Assembly: GCF_900100705.1 (NCBI RefSeq)
Contig: NZ_FNCH01000019.1
Span: 1 to 64,000, forward strand
Origin: Pedobacter terrae
GTDB taxonomy: Bacteria > Bacteroidota > Bacteroidia > Sphingobacteriales > Sphingobacteriaceae
DNA: 64,000 bases
Direction: 5' to 3'
Shown here: in pieces, positions 32,424-40,945 of the stretch
Numbering within the stretch: the first letter of the stretch is position 1
How the letters are laid out: every line of letters starts with the position of its first letter
Notes under the pieces: generated by a model
Seen by the model: only the letters and a program-made list of their open reading frames with translations
Told to the model about the DNA's origin: nothing
The model's database searches: none
Translations under genes and position numbers: made by a program

Positions 32424-32822
32424 ATGGAATCAAGAAAACAGCACCGTAATAAAGAAACCTGTACAGCAAATTTAAACGCAGTAAAAGATGCCCTATATGT
32501 GTTAAATGGAAAATGGAAGTTTCCTTTGATTATTGCTTTGCAAGATGGGCCAAAGCGGTTTAATGAAATCCAGAAATCACTTGGAGAAATTACACCCAAG
32601 ATTTTATCAAAAGAACTTAAAGATCTGGAATTAAATGAGTTTCTGGTTCGAAAGGTATTTTCTACTACTCCTGTTACTGTAACTTACGAACTTACGCCCT
32701 ACAGTGAGTCGCTTGACCGGGTAATTAATGAGTTGAGAGATTGGGGATTGAAACATCGCGAACGCCTGGTGAAGAATAGAAAAAAAGAATCATCAGCAGC
32801 AGAAATGAAGGTTTCATTGTAG
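32424..32822 (+). CDS. HxlR-family transcription regulator
   Basis: The 132-residue winged-helix regulator has the HxlR pattern: 'LNAVKDALYVLNGKWKFPLIIALQDGPKRFNEIQKSLGEITPKILSKELKDLELNEFLVRKV' in layout (helix, recognition helix, wing), then 'YELTPYSESLDRVINELRDWG'. The family often senses redox or aldehyde stress, in some members through a conserved Cys near the N-terminus; here Cys13 precedes the core. A TAACTTTG box at 32412-32419 is a possible -7 element directly before the ATG. No adjacent target gene is obvious. Confidence 0.9.
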   Translation: MESRKQHRNKETCTANLNAVKDALYVLNGKWKFPLIIALQDGPKRFNEIQKSLGEITPKILSKELKDLELNEFLVRKVFSTTPVTVTYELTPYSESLDRVINELRDWGLKHRERLVKNRKKESSAAEMKVSL

Positions 32823-32918
32823 AAGCAAAAGCCGATTCTTTATTATCATCCATTTCGCCTAAAAAAGCAAAAAACCGATAATGATAAAATTCGGCTATCT
32901 TTGTACAAAATAAAATCC

Positions 32919-33452
32919 ATGGCGGTATTACATAAAAAAGAAGAAAAAATTCAGGCAGTGCTGGGTAGGTTGCCTAAAAAATATACAGACGAACAATTTG
33001 TAGAAATGTTTATCAAACTTTATTCTAAAGATTGGGGCAAAATTAAATCAGCTTACATTAAACAATCTCAGGATAAAGAACCAGGAACAATCATCAATAT
33101 GCCTAAACCAGAGGTATATTTAAGACAGATCCTTGCAAACTATCTGCAACAAGATCATGTAACTGAAGCAGCAGCACCTAAAGAAGAACCTGTTGCTGAG
33201 GCACCTGCAACTGAAGTAAAAAAGACAAAAGCACCAGCTAAGAAGAAAGAAGTTGTAGTTGAAGAAGCACCGGCCGGGGAACAAAAGAAAAAAGCACCTG
33301 TTAAAAAGAAAGCCGAAGCAACTGAAACGCCTTCATTTGAAGTTAAAAAAGCTAAAGCGCCTGCAAAGAAAAAAGCTGAGGCAACAGAAGAAGCTCCGGC
33401 AGCTGAAAAGAAAACAAAAGCAGCAGCTAAAAAGCCTGCAACAAAAAAATAA
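32919..33452 (+). CDS. Histone-H1-like protein with Lys/Ala/Pro repeats
   Basis: Starting at the ATG at 32919 (MAVLHKKEEKI), the 177-residue protein has an N-terminal domain of about 85 residues ('LPKKYTDEQFVEMFIKLYSKDWGKIK' and 'KPEVYLRQILANYLQ') and a basic tail of repeats: APAKKK, KKAPVKKKAEATE and KKAKAPAKKKAEATEEAPA. This type of tail is known from bacterial histone-H1-like proteins that bind DNA. The promoter-like TATCTTTG at 32896-32903 supports this start over one 18 bases upstream. The glutamate-rich blocks between the Lys blocks are a distinctive feature. A strong terminator follows. Confidence 0.75.
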   Translation: MAVLHKKEEKIQAVLGRLPKKYTDEQFVEMFIKLYSKDWGKIKSAYIKQSQDKEPGTIINMPKPEVYLRQILANYLQQDHVTEAAAPKEEPVAEAPATEVKKTKAPAKKKEVVVEEAPAGEQKKKAPVKKKAEATETPSFEVKKAKAPAKKKAEATEEAPAAEKKTKAAAKKPATKK

Positions 33453-33524
33453 AAAATATTTTACCTCATATATAATAAATCACCTTTCTGGTTGTTTATA
33501 TATATGAGAGCGTTAATTTAGATG

Positions 33525-33563
33525 ACGGGGATAGGTCGGTATGATTTATCCCCGTTCTTTTTT
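33525..33563 (+). terminator. Intrinsic terminator
   Basis: ACGGGGATA (33525-33533) pairs with TATCCCCGT (33547-33555), followed by TCTTTTTT. It ends the histone-H1-like gene. Confidence 0.88.
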
Positions 33564-33674
33564 AGCAGTTTTTTGCCCTTGCAGTTTAATCTTAGCAACA
33601 TAAGCAGAGAAGACACTGACCTCAGCCATTCCAACTCATTTTTTCTCTAAACTTCAACGACCATTCTCACGATA

Positions 33675-33759
33675 CGTCATTCCCAACTTGATTGGGAATC
33701 GTAATGCCTCGGTAGGTTTATATATTGCATTAAGATTCCTGCCTGCGCAGGAATGACGA
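33675..33759. repeat. Palindromic intergenic repeat (CGTCATTCC type)
   Basis: CGTCATTCC at the left and GGAATGACG at the right are exact reverse complements, with inner complementary blocks 'cttgattgggaatc' and 'gattcctgcctgcgcagg'. This resembles the dispersed CGTCATTCC...GGAATGACG palindromes of many genomes. It is a different sequence family from the GTCATTTCGAC repeats but has a similar plan. Confidence 0.65.
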
Positions 33760-33896
33760 CCGTTCTCTAAAATCAGTCAATAATAGGCATCAAAGCATCT
33801 TTCAGCTTGTACCATAATTCATTTTCTCTCATCATCAAGTTTTACATCCAATTGTAAACTTTATTCTTTTGATTGGCATATCGGGAAAAGTCGATA

Positions 33897-33904
33897 TACA
33901 TTTG
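33897..33904 (+). promoter_or_regulatory. -7 element before the ArsR-type gene
   Basis: TACATTTG matches TAnnTTTG and lies 4 bp before the ATG at 33909. An ATTG at 33872-33875 could be the -33 element (spacer 21 bp). The transcript would be nearly leaderless, or the element may be fortuitous. Confidence 0.4.
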
Positions 33905-33908
33905 CATC

Positions 33909-34211
33909 ATGGATCAGATAGAAATATTTAAAGCCCTTTCGAACAAAACACGTTTACAGATTTTAGGCTGGTTAAAAGAGCCTGAGTTACATTTTCCGGA
34001 ACAGCCAAATGCCGATTTTGAAAATGTTGGTGTTTGCGTTGGGCAGATCCAGCTTAAAAGTGGCTTATCACAAAGTACCATTTCCGAATACTTGTCTATT
34101 TTGCAGCGTGCTGATTTAATCAACTCTACACGCCTGGGCCAATGGACTTATTACAAACGAAATAAAGAAGGCTTAAAAAAATTAAGCAATATCATCAATA
34201 CCGAATTATAA
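33909..34211 (+). CDS. ArsR-type winged-helix regulator
   Basis: This is a 100-residue regulator with the start at MDQIEIFKALSNKTRL. The ArsR-type core is clear: 'ALSNKTRLQILGWL', the recognition helix 'SGLSQSTISEYLSILQRADLI', and the wing 'STRLGQWTYYKRNKEG'. A single Cys ('NVGVCVGQI') lies before the recognition helix, where some family members sense metals or oxidants. It is 11 bp upstream of an Old Yellow Enzyme gene and very probably controls it in one operon. A start 36 bases earlier is unlikely because it would precede the promoter-like box. Confidence 0.92.
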   Translation: MDQIEIFKALSNKTRLQILGWLKEPELHFPEQPNADFENVGVCVGQIQLKSGLSQSTISEYLSILQRADLINSTRLGQWTYYKRNKEGLKKLSNIINTEL

Positions 34212-34222
34212 TTTAGAAACAT

Positions 34223-35323
34223 ATGAACACAGATAGTTTATTCAGGCCATTTAGCCTTAAAACATTAAATATCAAAAATAGAATTGTAATGGCGCCGATG
34301 ACGCGTTCGTTTTCTCCTGGTGGTGTACCAACGGCTGAGGTTGCATCGTATTATGCAAAAAGAGCAGCCGGAGAAGTGGGTTTAATTTTATCAGAGGGGA
34401 CGGTAATTAACCGTCCGTCTTCTTCATCAGATCCCAACATTCCACATTTTTACGGTACCGAAGCTTTAGCAGGATGGCAGCAGGTAATTAATGAAGTGCA
34501 CCAGGCCGGTGGGCAAATGGGGCCACAAATATGGCACCAGGGTATTCATGCAAATCATGCTTCAGGCTGGTTGCCAGATACCCCATTTGAAGGGCCTTCA
34601 TCTTTTAATAGTCCGGGTTTCGAAAACGGCGTACCGATGACAGATGCGGCTATTGCCGATACTATTGCTGCTTTTGGTCAGGCTGCGGCTGATGCCAAGG
34701 ATTTAGGTTTTGACACAGTTGAAATACATGGCGCACACCAATATCTGATTGATCAGTTTTTTTGGGATGCGACCAATAACCGCACCGATATTTATGGAGG
34801 TAAAACCTTAGCCGAACGTACCCGATTTGCTGTTGAAGTAATTAAAGAAGTACGGAAACGGGTTGGTGAAGATTTCGCCTTAATTATCCGCTTATCACAA
34901 TTTAAACCCGCTGCTTATGATTTTAAATTAGCTAAAAATGAGCAGGAAATGGAACAATGGTTAACACCAATGGCCGAAGCCGGAATTGATATTTTCCATT
35001 GTTCGCAGCGCCGTTTCTGGGAACCTGAATTTGAAGGTTCTGACTTAAATTTTGCGGGATGGGCCAAAAAAGTAACCGGGAAAGCTACAATCTCAGTGGG
35101 CTCAGTTGGTTTGGATGGCGATTTCTTTGGTGCTTTTGCAGGCCAAAGCTCACAGCCTAGCTCGCTAGACGAACTGGTACGCAGAATGGACCGTGGCGAT
35201 TTTGATCTAGTAGCAGTTGGTCGGCCGCTTTTAGCAGATGCGAATTGGGTGGAAAAAATTAAAAATAACCGCATGGAAGAATTGAAAGGCTTTAGCAAAG
35301 AGGCTTTAATGGAATTGGTATAA
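34223..35323 (+). CDS. Old Yellow Enzyme family NADH:flavin oxidoreductase
   Basis: The 366-residue FMN enzyme of the OYE class reduces activated alkenes or nitro compounds with NAD(P)H. It shows 'NRIVMAPMTRSFSPGG' (FMN-binding start), 'HQAGGQMGPQIWHQGIHA', 'VEIHGAHQYLIDQFFWDATNNRTDIYGG' with the substrate-binding His and the usual Tyr-Leu-x-x-Gln-Phe helix, and the C-terminal FMN-phosphate loop 'DFDLVAVGRPLLADANW'. It is co-transcribed with the ArsR-type regulator upstream and probably induced by electrophiles through it (inference). A hairpin terminator follows. Confidence 0.95.
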   Translation: MNTDSLFRPFSLKTLNIKNRIVMAPMTRSFSPGGVPTAEVASYYAKRAAGEVGLILSEGTVINRPSSSSDPNIPHFYGTEALAGWQQVINEVHQAGGQMGPQIWHQGIHANHASGWLPDTPFEGPSSFNSPGFENGVPMTDAAIADTIAAFGQAAADAKDLGFDTVEIHGAHQYLIDQFFWDATNNRTDIYGGKTLAERTRFAVEVIKEVRKRVGEDFALIIRLSQFKPAAYDFKLAKNEQEMEQWLTPMAEAGIDIFHCSQRRFWEPEFEGSDLNFAGWAKKVTGKATISVGSVGLDGDFFGAFAGQSSQPSSLDELVRRMDRGDFDLVAVGRPLLADANWVEKIKNNRMEELKGFSKEALMELV

Positions 35324-35348
35324 AAACCATATTTCTTCTTTTTATTTT

Positions 35349-35376
35349 AAAAGCATCTCGAAAGGGATGCTTTTTT
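35349..35376 (+). terminator. Intrinsic terminator with GAAA tetraloop
   Basis: AAAGCATCTC and GGGATGCTTT pair (one G:T) around a GAAA loop, followed by T-rich sequence. It ends the ArsR/OYE operon. Confidence 0.88.
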
Positions 35377-35886
35377 GTTTGTGATGTCAGATGTTACCAT
35401 CTAACATTTAGAGTTTTTGCCACGGAAAACACAGAAATCACGGAGTTAGCTGCACTCTCGCCTAGTCCGTCATTACGAGCAGGCTTTTTTAGCAACGAAG
35501 TAGAAATTTCGTGAGTTGTAGGATAAATGAATAGTTTTTTTCTCTATGATTAGGAAAGCAGTGCCTGCAATGCTTCGCTTGCTCCAGCCCCGCCCTTTGC
35601 TTAATCCCGACTGAAAAAGTCGGAATAACGCTGTCGGTCGGGTTTATTTTACCTCTTACAGTAGCAATGCTGTGGCCACCTAAACCCCTGCCCGTTGCAG
35701 GCGGGCGATCAAAGCGGGATGCCAATTCCTTCAAATTGGCAGAGGCGGGAGCGGGAATACAACAACCCAAAAGCTTCTGTTATTGCTTTCAAAAAAACCT
35801 AAATCCTTTTTTTATGGTGTTAGACATGGCCAATCAATCTGCCTAACGATTTTTTCCTTAAATTCACATCAAAAATTGATCATCCC
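35377..35886. other. Intergenic region with GC-rich repeat-like segment
   Basis: No gene is supported here. A 93-codon frame on the minus strand has no family features and runs through a GC-rich, palindrome-rich segment. Palindromes include TGCCAATT (35720-35727) with AATTGGCA (35734-35741), and CCGACT/AGTCGG near 35610. The base composition differs from the flanks, suggesting an intergenic repeat element. Confidence 0.45.
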
Positions 35887-36777
35887 ATGTCGAACATTAA
35901 ACTCATTATCGAAGAAAGGCCGGCGAACATTGGCAATTTTATGGTTGGCAGACTCCTGCCTTTCAGAGAGAAACGTATGGTTGGGCCATTTTCATTTATT
36001 GATCATATGGGGCCTGCTGCAATGAGTGATCATGAGAACCTCGATGTCCCACCTCATCCGCATATTGGTTTATCTACCTTAACTTTCTTGTTCGAGGGCG
36101 AAATTACACATAAAGACAGTTTGGGATCGGATATTGTAATTAAACCCGGGCAGGTAAACTGGATGACCTCAGGCAGCGGCATTGTACACTCAGAAAGAAC
36201 CCCTGAATACCTTCGCCATACCGATAAAATGCTCCATGGCTTACAGATCTGGGTAGCTTTGCCCAAAGCTTTAGAACAAATGGAGCCTGAATTTTGTCAT
36301 GTGGAAGAAGCAGACATTCCAAACTGGACTCAAAATGGCGTCCATTTTAAATTAATTGCTGGAGAGGCTTTTGGCTATAAATCTCCTGTTCCAGTGTACA
36401 GTCCGCTGTATTTGTTAGAATTAAAAAGTACAAAACGGGAGAAAGTAAATATTGGCGATTACCTGTTTGGCGAAAGTGCGCTGTATATTTTAGAAGGAGT
36501 AATAGAGAGCGACGGACATATTTTCGAACCCCGCCAGATTTTAATTGCCAACGATGCCAAACTCTGCGAATTTACCATGCACGAAAACACCACTGTTTAC
36601 ATTTTCGGGGGCGAACCTTTTCCCGAAGAACGTTTTATTTACTGGAACTTTGTGGCTTCTGACAGGGAATTGATTGAAAAAGCCAAAATAAAGTGGCTGG
36701 AACAAACTTTTAAACCTGTGCCGGGAGAAACTGATTTCGTGCCTTTACCCAATCAAAATCCATACCTAAAGAAATAA
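35887..36777 (+). CDS. Pirin family protein
   Basis: This 296-residue bicupin has the pirin N-terminal signature: 'GRLLPFREKRMVGPFSFIDHMGP', then 'PPHPHIGLSTLTFLFEGEITHKDSLG' with the metal-binding His residues and Glu, and 'MTSGSGIVHSE'. The second cupin includes 'PVYSPLYLLELK' and 'GEPFPEERFIYWNFV'. Bacterial pirins bind iron and some have quercetinase activity; the role here is unknown. It is followed 5 bp later by a small GNAT gene and probably forms an operon with it. Confidence 0.94.
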   Translation: MSNIKLIIEERPANIGNFMVGRLLPFREKRMVGPFSFIDHMGPAAMSDHENLDVPPHPHIGLSTLTFLFEGEITHKDSLGSDIVIKPGQVNWMTSGSGIVHSERTPEYLRHTDKMLHGLQIWVALPKALEQMEPEFCHVEEADIPNWTQNGVHFKLIAGEAFGYKSPVPVYSPLYLLELKSTKREKVNIGDYLFGESALYILEGVIESDGHIFEPRQILIANDAKLCEFTMHENTTVYIFGGEPFPEERFIYWNFVASDRELIEKAKIKWLEQTFKPVPGETDFVPLPNQNPYLKK

Positions 36778-36782
36778 TCCTG

Positions 36783-37064
36783 ATGGAAATACAACAGCTA
36801 AACAGCGAAAAGAAAGGACAGTTCGAAGCCTTGGATAACGGCTTGCAAGCAGGCATTCTGGCATATGTTTGGGCTGGCCCCGGCAAATTCATTATTGATC
36901 ATACCGAAGTCAGTGCAGATTTTGCTGGCCAAGGTGTAGGAAAAAAATTAGTGATGGCGGCTGTAGATTATGCCCGGGAAAACAAGCTAAAAATCCTTCC
37001 CCTTTGCCCATTTGCAAAAAGTGTTTTCGATAAAACACCCGAAATCCAAGATGTATTGTTTTAA
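36783..37064 (+). CDS. Small GNAT-type acetyltransferase (YjdJ-like)
   Basis: A 93-residue single-domain protein of the short GNAT group. It has 'KFIIDHTEVSADFAGQGVGKKLVMAAVDYARENKLKILPLCPFAKSVF' in layout, with the acetyl-CoA loop AGQGVGKKL and the typical 'P.CPFAK..F' end. This group is about 90-100 residues long and lacks the N-terminal strands of larger GNATs. The acceptor is unknown. It lies directly behind the pirin gene. Its end is 6 bp from the convergent beta-barrel gene. Confidence 0.9.
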   Translation: MEIQQLNSEKKGQFEALDNGLQAGILAYVWAGPGKFIIDHTEVSADFAGQGVGKKLVMAAVDYARENKLKILPLCPFAKSVFDKTPEIQDVLF

Positions 37065-37070
37065 TATTGA

Positions 37071-38255
37071 TTAATTCTTCCTGCCAAATAAATTCATGTT
37101 TACCGAAACGGCTACGCCCGTTGAAGATAGTCTGGTATTTCCATAGCCTATATTCGTTAAAGGAATTTTCATAAAAGGTTTAGCACTGATGCTTAAATTA
37201 TGATTGATTTTGTGCTGAAACTCTACACCAATATTGGCAATACCCAAATAATGTTGGTTTTCGTTTCTTATTTCGAAATCCTGAGGCCCCTGATAAGCGC
37301 CACTGTAAGAAAAACTATATTTCTCTTTTAACATTAAATAACTGGATAAACCGGTACTTACGGAAATGGAATTACGTCGGTTATCAAAAACTTTATAGTT
37401 TAAATTAATCGGAATATCCAATACATCACAGTTGGCATGGATATTTGATGGTGTTATGCCAAATACATAGTTTGTATTCGGTTTATATAACCTAAAATCC
37501 GAATTGTAAATTTTCTTTGCATAAGATGCCCCTGTAGTAACACTTAATTTTTTGGTTAGAATTACAGTTGCTTCCAGACCAAAACCGCCACTTAAGCTAC
37601 TTTGCCCAGACTTTTGTACGCTAGTTAAATCGGGTGCCGCCAGTATACTTAATATCAATCGAGGCTTTCTCTTAAAAATTGGCGCATTAATTTTTGCCAC
37701 CTTACCATAAGCGGGTTCAAATACAATGTTTTGTTCTTCAAATGCTATTGGTTCCGTTTCAGTCCTTATTTCGGGTTTATGGATTACATTAGCTAACTGG
37801 TTATTATCACGGCCAGCTTTCATAACTTTTGAGGAAATTGTTTGCGTAATTGATGTTCCATCTCCCTTTTGCGTATGGTCGGCCTGGTCTGTATTCTTAT
37901 TACCAGCTAATAAGTTTTCTTCCGCATTTCCGGTAGAAGTGGTATCATCTGCTGGCTTTTTAATTAAATTTGGTTTATCATTTAAAGGTCTATCAGTATT
38001 TTTATCCTTTTCTGTCTTAGCTTTAACCAGATTGTTTTTAGATTGATCAGCGCTTGGTTTAGCCAATAAAAACACCACCAGCAACAAAGCAGCTATCGCA
38101 GCCACAGCAGTTAACCATATTAGTGGCACTACCCTCCTTTTTGGTGATGGATGCAACCTTTCCTCCAGATGATCCCAATCTAAATCATTAAAAGGAAGGT
38201 CAGGATTTTCCAATCCATCCTTAAATAATTTATCTATATCTTTTCCCTCTTTCAT
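37071..38255 (-). CDS. Membrane-anchored outer-membrane-type beta-barrel protein, sigma-factor partner
   Basis: The 394-residue protein has a cytoplasmic N-terminus (about 1-42, with 'DLDWDHLEERLHPSPKRR'), one membrane helix (about 43-66), a long Lys/Asn/Asp-rich linker, and a C-terminal part (about 200-394) made of alternating strands ('FGLEATVILTKKLSVTTGASYAKKIY', 'IANIGVEFQHKINHNLSISAKPF') that resembles a PorT-like beta-barrel. It overlaps the ECF sigma gene by 4 bases (ATGA) and so is translationally coupled to it. The N-terminal segment could act as an anti-sigma domain. A protein with both an inner-membrane helix and a barrel-like end is topologically odd but recurrent in this phylum. 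Confidence 0.75.
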   Translation of the reverse strand: MKEGKDIDKLFKDGLENPDLPFNDLDWDHLEERLHPSPKRRVVPLIWLTAVAAIAALLLVVFLLAKPSADQSKNNLVKAKTEKDKNTDRPLNDKPNLIKKPADDTTSTGNAEENLLAGNKNTDQADHTQKGDGTSITQTISSKVMKAGRDNNQLANVIHKPEIRTETEPIAFEEQNIVFEPAYGKVAKINAPIFKRKPRLILSILAAPDLTSVQKSGQSSLSGGFGLEATVILTKKLSVTTGASYAKKIYNSDFRLYKPNTNYVFGITPSNIHANCDVLDIPINLNYKVFDNRRNSISVSTGLSSYLMLKEKYSFSYSGAYQGPQDFEIRNENQHYLGIANIGVEFQHKINHNLSISAKPFMKIPLTNIGYGNTRLSSTGVAVSVNMNLFGRKN

Positions 38256-38878
38256 TGCGTATTTGTATTTAACCTTACCTGTAACAGGTTTCTGTCTACG
38301 TCCGAACTCCTTACCTGGTAAGTTTTCGTTTCCGTAGCTTTTAACATTTCCTGTAATTTTTGTCTTGCTTTAAACAGGTTAGATTTTGATGTACCTACCG
38401 AAATCCCAAGCATTTCGGCAATGTCTTCATGCGTATATCCATCTATGGCAAACAGGTTAAAAACGGTACGGTAACCCGGACTTAGTTGTTGCACCAGGGC
38501 CAGTAAATCCTGGTAAGCCAACTTATCATAAACAGAACTTACCTGCGCTACATTTTCATGATCAATAATATCTACGTGATCTGCAAATTTTAGATTAGCG
38601 CGATAATAATCAATCGCGGTATTGGTGATAATCCGACCTAGCCAGGGTAAAAAAGCTTTCGTAGGTTCATATTTGGCAATGTGCTTAAAAGCCTTAAAAA
38701 AGCCATCATTCAGTATTCCCGCGGCATCCAACCGATCGTTAGCATAGCGCAAACAGATACCCATAGCAAAGCTATAGAAATGTTGATATAGCGCTTTTTG
38801 ACTATCTCTTTCATTTCTAATGCAGCCTTGAACATACTTTTGTATAAGAATGTCTTCTTTGTCGCGGTTAGCGGTCAC
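38252..38878 (-). CDS. ECF-type RNA polymerase sigma factor
   Basis: A sigma-70 family ECF factor of about 208 residues. Region 2 lies at about 20-90 ('RYANDRLDAAGILNDGFFKAFKHI', 'FLPWLGRIITNTAIDYYR') and region 4 at about 125-180 ('LVQQLSPGYRTVFNLFAIDGYTHEDIAEMLGISVGTSKSNLFKARQKL'). The start is best placed at a GTG at 38878, preceded by AAAGGAGA, an unusually good ribosome-binding site for this phylum; a TTG 15 bases upstream is also in frame. The factor directs polymerase to envelope or stress genes and is probably held by the coupled downstream membrane protein. Confidence 0.92.
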   Translation of the reverse strand: MTANRDKEDILIQKYVQGCIRNERDSQKALYQHFYSFAMGICLRYANDRLDAAGILNDGFFKAFKHIAKYEPTKAFLPWLGRIITNTAIDYYRANLKFADHVDIIDHENVAQVSSVYDKLAYQDLLALVQQLSPGYRTVFNLFAIDGYTHEDIAEMLGISVGTSKSNLFKARQKLQEMLKATETKTYQVRSSDVDRNLLQVRLNTNTQ

Positions 38879-39071
38879 AAACTCTCCTTTCAAAACACAT
38901 TACGATGAGGAACAACGAAAGGTTGCTTCAAAAAATCAATTTTTCTAAAAATATTTTACAGTATTCATCTTGGTTTAAAAATCTTCATGATGGAAGCAAC
39001 CATTTAAAACTTGTGGGCGTAATAGCAGCATATCAATTTTTATTAAAGTTAAAACTAAAAACAAAAATCTT

Positions 39072-39932
39072 ATGCTAATCTACTTAAAAAGAAATCTATT
39101 GGCGGTACTTTGTATAGCTATAGTATTTACTGCCTGCAAAAAAAGCAGCTCAGACGAACCAACAACCCCACCTGTTAACAACAATAAAGGAATCCAATTG
39201 GCAACCGATGCCAAATTCGGATCAGTATTAACAGATAAAGACGGCAAAACCTTATACTTTTTTGCCAACGATGCTGCAGGTACACCAACCTGTATAGGTG
39301 GTTGCGAAACCACCTGGCCTCTTTATTATTCAGCCGATGCCAGTACAGACTTAAACCTGAACAAAACTGAAGTTGGTGAAGTTACCCGTGCTGATGGCCG
39401 TAAACAGAGTACTTATCGCGGATATCCGCTTTACTATTTTGCTGGCGATGCTGCAAAAGGTGAAATTAAAGGGGATGGTGTTGGTGGAATCTGGTTTGTA
39501 GCGAAGCCCGATTATTCGTTAATGTTAGCGAATGCGCAGTTAACAGGGAACAATATCAATTACACCAGTACTTATGCGGTTGGTGATGGAAAAACCATTT
39601 ACTTAACCGATAGCAAAGGGCGTACTTTGTATGCTTTTGCACCAGACAAAAACGGTGTAAATACATACACCAGGAGTGCAGCTCAAGAAGGTATCTGGCC
39701 AGTGTATGAATCTGAATTGCTTAGTGTGCCCTCGGCCATTGCAAAAACTGATGTTGGCGTAATTACTATAGCCACAATAGGTAAAAAACAATTAACCTAT
39801 AAAGGATGGCCATTATACTACTGGGCATCAGATGTAAAAAGAGGAGATAACCTGGGAATAGTAATTGGAAAAGGACCTGGATTAACTTGGCCGGTATTAC
39901 AGTTAAACGCAACTGTTGCCCCTGCACAATAA
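39072..39932 (+). CDS. Lipoprotein with secreted repeats (Lipoprotein_15-like)
   Basis: The 286-residue protein has a signal sequence with the lipobox-like 'VFTACKKSS' and four related units of about 45-60 residues. Units one and three share 'DKDGKTLYFFANDAAG' / 'DSKGRTLYAFAPDKNG' followed by a Trp-Pro ('TTWPLYY', 'GIWPVY'). Units two and four share 'KQSTYRGYPLYYFAGDAAKGEIKGDGVG..W' / 'KQLTYKGWPLYYWASDVKRGDNLG'. This is the 'secreted repeat of unknown function'. Cell-surface exposed; role unknown. Strong terminator behind it. Confidence 0.9.
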   Translation: MLIYLKRNLLAVLCIAIVFTACKKSSSDEPTTPPVNNNKGIQLATDAKFGSVLTDKDGKTLYFFANDAAGTPTCIGGCETTWPLYYSADASTDLNLNKTEVGEVTRADGRKQSTYRGYPLYYFAGDAAKGEIKGDGVGGIWFVAKPDYSLMLANAQLTGNNINYTSTYAVGDGKTIYLTDSKGRTLYAFAPDKNGVNTYTRSAAQEGIWPVYESELLSVPSAIAKTDVGVITIATIGKKQLTYKGWPLYYWASDVKRGDNLGIVIGKGPGLTWPVLQLNATVAPAQ

Positions 39933-39958
39933 AAACACTTGGGTTAGGCGGGTAGAAT

Positions 39959-39990
39959 GGCCGGCTGTGTTTTCGCAGCCGGCCTTTTTT
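39959..39990 (+). terminator. Strong intrinsic terminator
   Basis: GGCCGGCTG (39959-39967) pairs perfectly with CAGCCGGCC (39976-39984) around TGTTTTCG, followed by six T. It overlaps the last codon of the convergent HIT gene and may serve both directions. Confidence 0.92.
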
Positions 39991-40387
39991 ATACCTCTAA
40001 TAAGGCTTGTTTAATTTTTTCAGCTGCTTCAGCCAATTCTTCATTGCTTGGCTTTAATTTTTCTTTGCTGAAATTCATATCACTCACGTTATTCATCGGA
40101 ATTAAATGAATATGCGTATGCGGAACCTCGAGTCCAATTACCGAAACGCCCACTTTTTTGCAAGGAAATGCTATTTTAACACCCTTGGCTACAATTTTTG
40201 CAAACATCCACAAACCAACATACAGATCTTCATCCATATCGAAGACGTAATCCACTTCAATTTTCGGGATCACCAGCACATGGCCGGCCGTTAATGGAGA
40301 AACATCTAAAAATGCTAAATATTCTACTGTTTCAGCAACAACATGGGCAGGGATTTCGCCTGCAACGATTTTTGAAAAGATAGTCAT
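39989..40387 (-). CDS. HIT-family nucleotide-binding protein
   Basis: The 132-residue histidine-triad protein has 'MTIFSKIVAGEIPAHVVAE' (typical start), 'FLDVSPLTAGHVLVIPKIEVDY' and the triad 'PHTHIHLIPM' (HxHxH) with the nucleophilic His. Proteins of this group hydrolyse AMP-linked compounds; the physiological substrate is unknown. It lies downstream of greA on the same strand, with an 84-bp gap that holds a short repeat-rich sequence. Confidence 0.95.
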   Translation of the reverse strand: MTIFSKIVAGEIPAHVVAETVEYLAFLDVSPLTAGHVLVIPKIEVDYVFDMDEDLYVGLWMFAKIVAKGVKIAFPCKKVGVSVIGLEVPHTHIHLIPMNNVSDMNFSKEKLKPSNEELAEAAEKIKQALLEV

Positions 40388-40471
40388 TTGTGGTATAGGG
40401 TTTAGGGTGTGAGGCTTAGGGTTTTTATAGCGGAGGATATGCCTTAAGACTTAAACCCTCCACCTTCTGCC

Positions 40472-40945
40472 TTATCTGGAAATTTCGAGCACTTCAAACT
40501 GCATTTTGCCTGCCGGCACTTCGATTTCGGCAAATTCGCCTACCGATTTACCCAGCAAACCTTGTGCAATTGGCGATTTAACAGAAATTTTTCCGGTTTT
40601 TAGATCGGCTTCACTTTCTGCCACCAACTGGTAAGTCATGGTCGCACCGTTTTTAACATTTTTTATTTTTACAATAGATAATGCCAATACTTTTGATAAA
40701 TCCAGCTTAGACTCATCAATTAAACGGGCATTTGCCAACGTATTTTTTAGTTTTGCTATTTTTGCTTCATGCAATCCCTGCGCTTCTTTTGCGGCATCGT
40801 ATTCGGCATTCTCCGATAAATCACCTTTATCCCTTGCTTCTGCAATTGCTTTAGATATTAGCTGACGACCGGTGGTAGTTAAATAATGAACTTCCTCTTT
40901 CAATTTATCTAACCCTTCTTGGGTATAATATGTTACCTCTGTCAT
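40472..40945 (-). CDS. greA: Transcription elongation factor GreA
   Basis: With the start at 40945 (MTEVTYYTQEGLDKLKEE) the protein has 157 residues, the usual GreA size; a longer frame to 41023 adds 26 residues not seen in the family. The N-terminal coiled coil carries 'AEARDKGDLSENAEYDAAKEAQ' with the acidic tip (D, E) that enters the polymerase channel and stimulates cleavage of backtracked RNA. The C-terminal FKBP-like domain ends 'SPIAQGLLGKSVGEFAEIEVPAG..FEVLEI'. Acts on stalled RNA polymerase in the cytoplasm. Confidence 0.96.
   Translation of the reverse strand: MTEVTYYTQEGLDKLKEEVHYLTTTGRQLISKAIAEARDKGDLSENAEYDAAKEAQGLHEAKIAKLKNTLANARLIDESKLDLSKVLALSIVKIKNVKNGATMTYQLVAESEADLKTGKISVKSPIAQGLLGKSVGEFAEIEVPAGKMQFEVLEISR

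Noticed and set aside
35489..35770. 93-codon minus-strand frame
   Set aside because: No family features, unusual composition, and it lies in a palindrome-rich intergenic block.
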